DNA of 64,000 nucleotides from Anaerolineales bacterium (GTDB lineage: Bacteria; Chloroflexota; Anaerolineae; Aggregatilineales; UBA2796). A model generated the notes under the pieces. The model was not told where the DNA came from and made no database searches. It worked only from the letters and a program-made list of their open reading frames with translations. The DNA lies in assembly GCA_015075625.1 (NCBI GenBank), contig JABTTZ010000005.1, forward strand, positions 60,410-124,409, in the 5' to 3' direction. Numbering within the stretch: the stretch's first letter is position 1; each line of letters begins with the position of its first letter. Shown piece after piece: positions 20,241-28,030 of this stretch. A program made the translations under genes and the position numbers.

Positions 20241-23200
20241 ATGACGACGCTTGACCAAAAAATGATTCAAGACCTGATCAACCTTCTTTCCCCGCTCGTC
20301 CTTGACCCCGACGAACGCCCTGCCGTTCTCAGCCAAGCGCTCGGTGCGGATCACCCCCTTATGGTGCAGCTTGATTTCAGCGGCGCGGCATCAACTTTCG
20401 TCGCCAATGCTGCCCCTTTGCTCAACACCTACGGCGAGGCAGACGGGCGCACCGCCCTTGACCGCCTGCGCACCTTTGCTGCCGCCCGCCGAGGGATAAA
20501 CGCCCCGCCCCCGCCGCGTGTTTTCATCAGCTATGCCCGCAAAGATGGCGAGGCGTTCGCCGCCGGAATGCGCGAGGCGCTCTTGGCGGCGGGCATTCCA
20601 CTCTGGCAAGACCGCGTTGGAATGGAAGGTGGGCGCGATTGGTGGGGACAGATCACCGACGCGATTGATCAAGTCCAATTCATGATCCTCATCATGACCC
20701 CCGCCGCTATGGAATCGGAGATCGTCCGCAAGGAATGGCGCTACGCCCGCGCTCAGGGCGTCTGTGTTTACCCCGTAAAAGGGGCGATGGGGCTGGATTT
20801 TGCCTCCCTCCCTCGCTGGATGCGCGACGCCCATTTTTACGATCTCGGCGTTGACCCCGCCACCCTGATAGCCGGCGCGGAGTGGGCGAAATTTACCCGC
20901 GATCTTGCCGCCCCTTGCGAGACTCCCCGTGTTCCCTTTCCCTATGACAAGGAAAAATACAGTGGGTTTGTCCCGCGCCCAACTGAATTTGAGGCATTGA
21001 TTACGCTACTTTTGGATGAATCGCGGGAGTCCCCAAAGGCGATCACGGCGGCGCTGCGTGGGGCGGGCGGCTATGGCAAAACCACCCTCGCCCGCGCCCT
21101 GATTCACGATGAACGCATCCAAATTGCCTATGACGACGGGATTCTTTGGGTGGAACTTGGTGAGGCGGTGGACGACGCCCGACTCCTTGCCAAGATGAAC
21201 GATGTGATCGAAGCGCTCAGCGGAAAACGCAACGAAGCAGCCACGCTAGAGCGCGGCAAAGAACGGTTTGCCGAACTCTTGGCAGATCGGGACATTCTGA
21301 TCGTCATTGATGATGCGTGGCGAAAAAAAGATGTAGACCCCTTCCTTGTGGGCGGCGGACGCTGCACACGGCTGATCACCACCCGCAACAGCGACACCCT
21401 CCCACGAGGGGCGCAGCATCTCCCCGTAGACGCCATGAAACCCAATGAAGCGGTGGTGCTCCTTGCCGCTGGTCTGCCTGACGGGGAAGAAGGGGCGCTG
21501 GCAAACTTGGCGCGGCGCTTGGGGGAGTGGGCGCTTCTCCTAGCGCTGGCAAATGGTGTTTTGCACGAGCGCATCGGGCGCGGCGAAACGCTGGCAGAGG
21601 CGCTTGATTACGCCGATAAAGCGCTCACCAAGCGCGGTCTTGCCGCCTTTGATGCCCGCGATGCCGGATCGCGCAATGACGCCGTGAAGGTGACGCTAGG
21701 CGTCAGTTTATCCCTTCTGAAAGCAGCCGAGACTGGGCGATTCTCCGAATTGGCGATCTTCCCCGAAGATACAGACATCCCCTTGGAAACCGTCGGGCGC
21801 TTGTGGGCGGCGACGGGCAACCTTGATGAATTTGACACCGAGGAACTCTGTGGGCTGCTCTATTCCCGTTCGCTCTTACAGAGTTTAGATTTAGGGCGGC
21901 GGGTGATTCGCCTTCACGATGTCGTGCGCACTTATCTAAGCGATGAGCATACCAACGCCCTCAAAGGCTGGCATAATCAGTTCTTGGGCGCGTATAAACT
22001 TTCCGAGTGGTGGCAGCTTTCGCACAGCGAACCTTACCTGTGGGAAACCCTCGCTTACCATTTGCTGGAGGCGGGACGCCGGGAGGACTTTTTCCGCACC
22101 GCCGCCGATTTACGCTACATTGCCATAAAAACCTTGCTACAAGGGACACTGAAAACAGAAGGGCTGCTCCTCAGCGCTATTCAGCAGGGGGAGTCCGATC
22201 CGGCTCACAAACTGCCCCCTATCCTCAGGACTCTCACGAATCGCTATCAGACCTCCGCCCATATGCTGGAGCGCTGTTCCACCCTGAATGAGGTGGGGGC
22301 GACCCTCCTCGTGCGCATTTTGGGTGGAGATGGTCAGGCGGCGCTGGAATCATTTATTCCCACACCCTACATCACCGCCATTGAATCCCTTCCCGACCTG
22401 CCCCACCCCTCCCTCATCCGCACACTGACGGGGCATGGCTCTGGCGTCACGGGCTGTCTTTTCACCCCCGATGGCAACGAAATTGTCTCCAGTTCGTATG
22501 ATGGGACGCTCAAAATTTGGCATATTGAAAGCGGCGCGGTGCGCCTCACCTTGCGCGGGCATAGCGATTCCGTTCGGGCGTGCGCCATCAGCGCCAATGG
22601 CACGCTGATCCTCTCCGCTTCCAACGATGGGACGCTCAAACTCTGGGATCGGCACACGGGCGAAGAACGCCAAACGCTCAGCGGGCATGACAGCCGCGTG
22701 ACCTGCTGCTCCCTCAGCGCTGACGGCAAAACTGCCCTCTCTGGCTCTGAAGATAAAACTCTAAAAATCTGGGATGTGGCAAGCGGGCGCGTCCGCTTCA
22801 CCTTAGAGGGACACACCGAGAACATCTGGGGCTGTGCGCTCACCGCTGATGGCAAACGGGCGGCGTCTGCCTCCGCCGATGGGCGGCTCATTGTGTGGGA
22901 TGCCCTGAGTGGGCAGCCCCTTCAAACGATTATAGCGAACGAGGTCGGCGTGACTGGCTGTGCATGGGGACACAACGATCAGGCGCTTCTCGCCGCACTT
23001 GTCGATAAAACGGTGGGCGTTTGGGACGCCCTCAGCGGTGAGTCGGAAATGACGTACATAGGGCATGAAGGATGGGTGAACGCCTGCGCGTGGATGGGTC
23101 CATACCCAATCAGTGCTTCGGCGGATAAACATGTTGTTGTCTGGGACATCAATTCACGACGGCAGTTGGAAATCCTCAGTGGTCATACGGGCGGCGTCAA

Positions 23201-24170
23201 CGCCTGTGCCGCCTACGAGAACTACATTGTTTCCGCCTCGGTAGACCGCACGCTCAAACTATGGGAAATTCCCGTTTCGGTCTTCACCACCCACCCCGAT
23301 AGCCACGCCGAAGCGCTGTACGAAGAAAAACCTATCCGCAGCCTTGCGGTAAACCTCTCGCCTACGGCAAAAACCCTTGTCGTCACCTCTCAAGGCGATC
23401 TGCTCAATCGTTATGAATCCTCTTCCACCGCCGCCGAGATTTTAGAAGACAGGGGGCAGGTGGATCGTCTCATCTTCAGCCCTGATGGGCAGCACCTTCT
23501 TGGTCTGAACGAATTAGGGCGCACCCTGACGATTTGGGAGACGAACACGTGGCAACCGATCAAAACGATTGGTAGTTTTGGCGCCTCGCTCTACGATGCG
23601 GCGATCAGCCGCGACGGAACGCTGATCGCCACCGCCTCTAGCTCTGCCCGTATTTACCGCTTTGGGCAGAACGTGCCGCTGATCAAGTTCCGCGAGACGG
23701 GACACATCATGCGCAGTGTCGCCTTCAGCCCCGATGGGCAGCAGCTTATCAGCGGGGCGGCAGATGCCAGCCTCACCATTTGGGAGGTGGCAACCGGCAA
23801 TGCCCTGCACACCATACGCCGACATGCAAAGGTCGTTCGATGCCTCACCTACAGCCCCGATGGACGGTTCATCCTCAGCGGCGACGTGATCGGCACAATC
23901 TACCGTTGGGATGCCCGCTCCGGCAACGCTTACGGCGGGGTGAGCGCTCACGACGGCGTGATCAACCGTATTGTCTTTTCCCCCGATGGGCGGCACATTC
24001 TGACCTGTGCCATTGACGGCGTGCTGAAGGTATGGGACGCCACCCTCACAACACTGATTGCCGCTTTTTATGCCGATGGGGCGATTTACGATGCCGCTTG
24101 GCTGCCCGATGGGGAACGGATCGTCGCCGGGGGAGAGCGCGGACTCTATTGGTTGAAGGTCGTCTGGTGA
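20241..24170 (+). CDS. EAD-like/TIR/NB-ARC/WD40 NLR-like conflict protein
   Basis: 1,309-residue multidomain protein. Residues ~1-85 are a helical module resembling effector-associated domains (EADs). A TIR domain at ~92-215 opens RVFISYARKDGEAFAAGMRE; Glu165 in IVRKEWRYA sits where NADase TIRs have their catalytic Glu. The NB-ARC-type NTPase at ~245-560 has Walker A GAGGYGKTTLARAL (Lys280), Walker B LIVIDDAW (Asp357-358), the sensor-like RLITTRNSDTL and a GxP-like segment LGEWALLLALANG. A helical linker follows. Two seven-bladed WD40 propellers occupy ~722-1020 and ~1030-1309. This architecture is that of STAND/NLR-like proteins thought to act in antiphage or regulated-death responses, with WD40 as sensor, NTPase as switch and TIR as NAD-consuming effector. 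Function here is inference. ATG 20241 fits the GAGGGG ribosome site. Confidence 0.88.
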   Translation: MTTLDQKMIQDLINLLSPLVLDPDERPAVLSQALGADHPLMVQLDFSGAASTFVANAAPLLNTYGEADGRTALDRLRTFAAARRGINAPPPPRVFISYARKDGEAFAAGMREALLAAGIPLWQDRVGMEGGRDWWGQITDAIDQVQFMILIMTPAAMESEIVRKEWRYARAQGVCVYPVKGAMGLDFASLPRWMRDAHFYDLGVDPATLIAGAEWAKFTRDLAAPCETPRVPFPYDKEKYSGFVPRPTEFEALITLLLDESRESPKAITAALRGAGGYGKTTLARALIHDERIQIAYDDGILWVELGEAVDDARLLAKMNDVIEALSGKRNEAATLERGKERFAELLADRDILIVIDDAWRKKDVDPFLVGGGRCTRLITTRNSDTLPRGAQHLPVDAMKPNEAVVLLAAGLPDGEEGALANLARRLGEWALLLALANGVLHERIGRGETLAEALDYADKALTKRGLAAFDARDAGSRNDAVKVTLGVSLSLLKAAETGRFSELAIFPEDTDIPLETVGRLWAATGNLDEFDTEELCGLLYSRSLLQSLDLGRRVIRLHDVVRTYLSDEHTNALKGWHNQFLGAYKLSEWWQLSHSEPYLWETLAYHLLEAGRREDFFRTAADLRYIAIKTLLQGTLKTEGLLLSAIQQGESDPAHKLPPILRTLTNRYQTSAHMLERCSTLNEVGATLLVRILGGDGQAALESFIPTPYITAIESLPDLPHPSLIRTLTGHGSGVTGCLFTPDGNEIVSSSYDGTLKIWHIESGAVRLTLRGHSDSVRACAISANGTLILSASNDGTLKLWDRHTGEERQTLSGHDSRVTCCSLSADGKTALSGSEDKTLKIWDVASGRVRFTLEGHTENIWGCALTADGKRAASASADGRLIVWDALSGQPLQTIIANEVGVTGCAWGHNDQALLAALVDKTVGVWDALSGESEMTYIGHEGWVNACAWMGPYPISASADKHVVVWDINSRRQLEILSGHTGGVNACAAYENYIVSASVDRTLKLWEIPVSVFTTHPDSHAEALYEEKPIRSLAVNLSPTAKTLVVTSQGDLLNRYESSSTAAEILEDRGQVDRLIFSPDGQHLLGLNELGRTLTIWETNTWQPIKTIGSFGASLYDAAISRDGTLIATASSSARIYRFGQNVPLIKFRETGHIMRSVAFSPDGQQLISGAADASLTIWEVATGNALHTIRRHAKVVRCLTYSPDGRFILSGDVIGTIYRWDARSGNAYGGVSAHDGVINRIVFSPDGRHILTCAIDGVLKVWDATLTTLIAAFYADGAIYDAAWLPDGERIVAGGERGLYWLKVVW

Positions 24171-24184
24171 TGGTACACTTCAGT

Positions 24185-24300
24185 ACAAGTCATTTCAAAA
24201 CCCCACCTTTTGCCCCCCGTAAACGGGGAGGGGATGTTCATCCTCTGTCCCTACAAGCGGGAAAAGGGGGTAGGGGGATAGGGGTTTTTGAAAGACGCTC
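24185..24300. repeat. Hairpin-rich intergenic repeat between the NLR and CHAT genes
   Basis: A G/C-skewed element with CCCCGT/ACGGGG around 24218-24231, and later GGGAAAAGGGGGTAGGGGGA ending in ATAGGGG and a T-run. The same end pattern occurs near 50995 and 56675. It may cause partial termination, or merely be an inserted dispersed repeat. The two flanking genes still share one direction. Confidence 0.5.
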
Positions 24301-24333
24301 TAGCGTCCTACCCTACCCCGCACGGAGTCTGCA

Positions 24334-25293
24334 ATGAACCTGACGCTTGAAGACATGCGCCGATTGGTACAGATTTTGAGCAGCCTTACCGATTTAGCCA
24401 ACGATGTGGGGCGGGGCAATGTCCTTCGCTTGGCGGGCTTAGAGCGCTTTATTGCAACGATGGCGCCGGGGCTGAACGTTCAAAACTATGTCGTCCTGCT
24501 GCTTTCCGAATTGCAAACGTTCGGGATCGATCCGGCGGCACACCGCCACGTCTTAGCGATGTACCTGGACTATATTCAGGAAACCTACCTTGTGGGTCGC
24601 TCTGATGATCGGAATTTTGTTCGGGCATTGATCGGTTTGCCGCCTATAGAACTGACTGCCCCTGTGCCGCCCATTCCCACCGCGCCCGTCGCGCCCAATC
24701 GGATCACCATCCTGTTCCTTGCTGCCAACCCCACAGCGACAACCCGCCTTCGCTTGGACGCCGAATACCGCCAGATTGATCAGCGCCTTCTTGCCGCCCG
24801 CTTTCGGGATCGCTTCATGCTTGAACTATCGCCCGCCACCCGCCGAGGGGATTTGCAACAAGCGTTTTTGCGGTTTACCCCGAACATCGTCCATTTTTCC
24901 GGGCATGGTAGCGAACGCAGCGAGATTATCCTTGAGGATGCCAATGGGGGAGCGGCTGCCATTCCCCGTGAGGCGCTCAGCAGCCTGTTCAATATCCTAA
25001 ATCAGGATGGACAGATACGCTGTGTGGTCTTAAATGCCTGTTACAGCCAAGCCCAAGCGGAAGGCATTGCCGAGTCGGTGGATTGTGTGGTGGGCATGGC
25101 AGATGCGATTGGCGATAACGATGCCATTGCTTTTGCCGAAGCGTTCTATCAAGCGCTTGCCTATGGGCGCAGCGTGAAACAAGCTTTTGAACTGGGCAAA
25201 AACGCCATTGATCTCCAACGCTTGCCCGATGCGTTCGTCCCCCAATTGATCACGCGGGCGGGGGTTGATCCCGCCGCGATCACCTTTGCCTGA
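24334..25293 (+). CDS. EAD-like/CHAT caspase-like protease
   Basis: 319 residues. An N-terminal helical module (~1-100, opening MNLTLEDMRRLVQILSSL) resembles the first domain of the preceding TIR-NLR protein. A Pro-rich linker (~103-125) leads to a CHAT domain, a caspase-fold Cys protease. The catalytic dyad is His191 in IVHFSGHGS and Cys236 in CVVLNACYSQAQA; family features ILFLAANPTATTRL and ILEDANGG are also seen. GGAG lies 7 nt before ATG. Position 163 bp after the NLR gene suggests it is an effector recruited or activated by the NLR. The substrate is unknown; gasdermin-like or other targets are not seen in this window. Confidence 0.86.
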   Translation: MNLTLEDMRRLVQILSSLTDLANDVGRGNVLRLAGLERFIATMAPGLNVQNYVVLLLSELQTFGIDPAAHRHVLAMYLDYIQETYLVGRSDDRNFVRALIGLPPIELTAPVPPIPTAPVAPNRITILFLAANPTATTRLRLDAEYRQIDQRLLAARFRDRFMLELSPATRRGDLQQAFLRFTPNIVHFSGHGSERSEIILEDANGGAAAIPREALSSLFNILNQDGQIRCVVLNACYSQAQAEGIAESVDCVVGMADAIGDNDAIAFAEAFYQALAYGRSVKQAFELGKNAIDLQRLPDAFVPQLITRAGVDPAAITFA

Positions 25294-25303
25294 GCAAGAC
25301 GCC

Positions 25304-26422
25304 TCACCACCGCCGTTCGATCATGTACTGCCCCCACGTGATCAACAAATCGCGGTAAGGCGTGGGGGCAAGTATCTCAATTTCTGTCAGCGCCCCTTCC
25401 ACCATCCGCTGCGCGACAGACTGTGTGTACTGGATCGCCTCCACATCGCGCAGGACGGCTGTCGCGGCGAGGATCGCTTCCTCACTGGCGTCAGAGCGCC
25501 CAAAGGCATGAAGAAACGTCTCCCTTTTTTTGCCAACCGCTTCGCGCAGCGTATGCAGGGCAAGGAGGGTCATTTTCCCCTCGCGCAGATCAGCGCCGAC
25601 AGGTTTTCCGGTGATCGCCGTCTCCCCAACGACTCCTAGAATATCATCCTGAAGTTGGAACGCCGTCCCGCACGTCCCGCAAAAACGGGCGATCTGGGCG
25701 ACTTCTGGGGTGTTTCCGCTGGCATCCCCTAACCCGATCATCGCTCCCGCACGCCCCGCAAATTCATAGAGGACGCCAGTTTTTTTGCGAAGCATGGCAA
25801 GGATTTGGTCTTCCGTTGGGTTAAACGCATCGCGGCTGGTGAACTGCACATCGAGTGTTTCACCCTCCAACAGCAAAAGCTGAACGTCCGTCGCCAACTC
25901 CCCCACAAGGCGTAGTACCAGCCGAGGATCAACCCCAAATTGGGTGTGCAGATCGTGGAACAGCATGTAAGACCACGATTGCTGAGCATCTCCGGCAAGA
26001 ATGGCAATCACCCGCCCGTAATGCTCAGCGGCGTCCCCCGTCAGACCGAATTCTTGCGCCCCGCGTTGGGCAAATTCCACATGGACAGTGGGCTTGCCCC
26101 GCCGCAGCGGGTCTTTATCGATCACATCGTCATGGACGAGAGTCCACGTGTGGTACACCTCAATGCCCGCCGCCGCCGGAATCGCCACCTGTTCATCGCC
26201 GCCCACCGCCCCACAACTTAGCAGCATCACCGCCGGGCGAAGGGATTTCCCTCCCAGTTTGAGGTAGCTCAACGCTGCCTGATGGATATGTGGCGGCGAA
26301 AGGCGGGCGGCATATGGATGATTAAAAATATAGTCATAAACGCGCCCACGCCGTTCAGCAAGTTCTTTCAGAAGCGCATCAAAACGCTGATCTATCTTTA
26401 TAGCCATTCCTAAGTGCGTCAC
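25304..26422 (-). CDS. Polyprenyl (geranylgeranyl-type) diphosphate synthase
   Basis: 372-residue trans-isoprenyl diphosphate synthase that condenses isopentenyl diphosphate with an allylic diphosphate. The first Asp-rich motif lies in TLVHDDVIDKDPLRRGKPT with the Arg-rich end, the second in TAFQLQDDILGVVGE. GGKSLRPAVMLLSCGAVGG is the N-terminal substrate-binding segment. Chain length cannot be fixed safely. It may use mevalonate-derived precursors made by the operon at 57-60.7 kb. The start is uncertain: GTG 26422, preceded by AAGGTAGG, or ATG 26407. Confidence 0.88.
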   Translation of the reverse strand: MTHLGMAIKIDQRFDALLKELAERRGRVYDYIFNHPYAARLSPPHIHQAALSYLKLGGKSLRPAVMLLSCGAVGGDEQVAIPAAAGIEVYHTWTLVHDDVIDKDPLRRGKPTVHVEFAQRGAQEFGLTGDAAEHYGRVIAILAGDAQQSWSYMLFHDLHTQFGVDPRLVLRLVGELATDVQLLLLEGETLDVQFTSRDAFNPTEDQILAMLRKKTGVLYEFAGRAGAMIGLGDASGNTPEVAQIARFCGTCGTAFQLQDDILGVVGETAITGKPVGADLREGKMTLLALHTLREAVGKKRETFLHAFGRSDASEEAILAATAVLRDVEAIQYTQSVAQRMVEGALTEIEILAPTPYRDLLITWGQYMIERRW

Positions 26423-26465
26423 CCTACCTTTTGTGAGCCATATAGACTATTCCTCAGCGCAGATT

Positions 26466-27638
26466 CTAGCGAAGCGGGCGCAAAAATGCCGGATCAACGC
26501 TGATCGGTTGGGTAAGCTGCACCTGAATGTACTCCGTCCCATCAGCGGTACTGGCGCTTCGCCCCAACCCATAGGGGACGAGGTTGTTATTGGCAATCAC
26601 AATAGACTGTTCGGCGGAAGGGTAAATAGCGGCGATAGAACGGTAGGGGTATTTGAAGGGATTGCTCAGCCCAAAGGCATCACGCGCATTGTTGAAAATA
26701 GGGTCTACAGCGATTCCATTCGGATCCTCCACATTCAAGAGATCGGCAAGGGGGGTCTTGGCGCTCGACCCATTGCGTAGGTTGATTAGGAACACCTTTT
26801 TGAAGGCGGCACGGCGGTTTTCGCCACTATCGAGTTCGATTATCATCGCTTCATCATTGTTGATCATCGTCATCCCGCCAACCTGATCGGCATCCCGATC
26901 CAGATTATAGGTAGTTGCTAGTGCCTCGAAGGAACGGGTCGTCAGGTTGAACGCCCGAAAGGTGATTCCCCGTCCGCCGTTGTGTTGGGCAATGATCAAC
27001 GCCGACTCATTAGGCGTCACCCCCATCCCTTGTAAACGTCCACCATCAAGGGCAATCGGCGGCTCTAGCAGTTTTCCGTAAGCGTCAAAGCGCAGCAACG
27101 CGGGAGTCATTTCTTCCGCAACCCAATACGAATTTCCTACGCGGCTCATGGCGCGAGGGCTAAAATCTGCGCCCGTCAGATAGCGCGTTTTGCTATCGCC
27201 ATTCACCAATGGCTTGCTCACATAGCCGTTGGGGTCAGCAAGGATTTGCCGATCCAACTGGACGACTTCTCCAGTTCCACTCCCCACCCGCCGGAAACTC
27301 AGTTCAAACACATAGATGCGCAGTTGGAAATCGGCGCTGCTTTGCCCGCCAAACTGTCCACTGGTCAGTGCTACCCATGTCCCTGGATAGGCGCCGGGAA
27401 GGATCGCTGTGATTGAGCCGACAGGCTGGCTGTCAAAGGGGATCTTCACGCCGTTGATCAACGCGCCTTTCCCCAGCGCCACCCCCGCTGGCGGTCCATC
27501 ATTCAGGTAATTGGAGGGCAATATGGCACGTCCGGTCAGTTGGGCGCGGGTCTGGGCAGAGACCACGCCGGGCAAACTAACAAGAAGGGCGGTCACCAAA
27601 ACCCCCAAAACAAAGGCGGCGCGGCGTGTGTTCATCAT
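26466..27638 (-). CDS. Exported phytase-esterase-like protein
   Basis: 390 residues with a clear signal peptide (FVLGVLVTALLVSLPGVVSA, cleavage near residue 28). The mature part resembles the 'esterase-like activity of phytase' family: YLTGADFSPRAMSRVGNSYW, then VAEEMTPALLRFDAYGKLLE, where a Glu-containing strand precedes 'fd.GK'. The GITFRAFNLTT and DPNGIAVDPIF segments suggest a propeller. No catalytic assay-grade motif is evident, so the activity is uncertain. Two ATGs (27638, 27635) are possible starts. Confidence 0.6.
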   Translation of the reverse strand: MMNTRRAAFVLGVLVTALLVSLPGVVSAQTRAQLTGRAILPSNYLNDGPPAGVALGKGALINGVKIPFDSQPVGSITAILPGAYPGTWVALTSGQFGGQSSADFQLRIYVFELSFRRVGSGTGEVVQLDRQILADPNGYVSKPLVNGDSKTRYLTGADFSPRAMSRVGNSYWVAEEMTPALLRFDAYGKLLEPPIALDGGRLQGMGVTPNESALIIAQHNGGRGITFRAFNLTTRSFEALATTYNLDRDADQVGGMTMINNDEAMIIELDSGENRRAAFKKVFLINLRNGSSAKTPLADLLNVEDPNGIAVDPIFNNARDAFGLSNPFKYPYRSIAAIYPSAEQSIVIANNNLVPYGLGRSASTADGTEYIQVQLTQPISVDPAFLRPLR

Positions 27639-27763
27639 CTAATTCCCCATTAGGCAGCAGCTTCATATAGAATCTATAGAAGCTATTGTACCCCTGACCG
27701 CCCTCTGTGTCTTTGCTTCCCTCCAAAAGCCCCCAAAAGGTGGGGTTATGAAGGGGAATCAAA

Positions 27764-27787
27764 AAACCCCACTCTTTACTGGGGTTT
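27764..27787 (-). terminator. Rho-independent terminator of tRNA-Gly
   Basis: On the minus strand an 8-bp perfect stem AAACCCCA / TGGGGTTT with an 8-nt loop is followed by a run of T's, 7 nt after the tRNA 3' end. Stem plus T-tract make this the clearest terminator in the window. Confidence 0.85.
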
Positions 27788-27793
27788 CTTTTG

Positions 27794-27865
<72 letters not shown>

Positions 27866-27877
27866 ATGATAGAAGAA

Positions 27878-27906
27878 AGTATAGATCACTTTGCCAAACT
27901 TGGCAA
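27878..27906 (-). promoter_or_regulatory. Sigma70-type promoter of tRNA-Gly, overlapping a palindrome
   Basis: On the minus strand, -35 TTGCCA and -10 TATACT are separated by exactly 17 bp, and the -10 ends 12 nt before the tRNA. The -35 overlaps a 7-bp-arm palindrome TTGCCAA-AC-TTGGCAA at 27891-27906. The palindrome could be an operator or a chance symmetry. Confidence 0.65.
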
Positions 27907-28030
27907 GAGCAATTTTGGCGCCGCGTTTTGCCGCGTATTCTCCCTTTTCAGCCAGACCTTCCCTTCAGAGTCAGGCTTGCCGGATTATGCGTTTTAAGCG
28001 ATACTTTGAATTCGGAGGTGCTACCGTATT

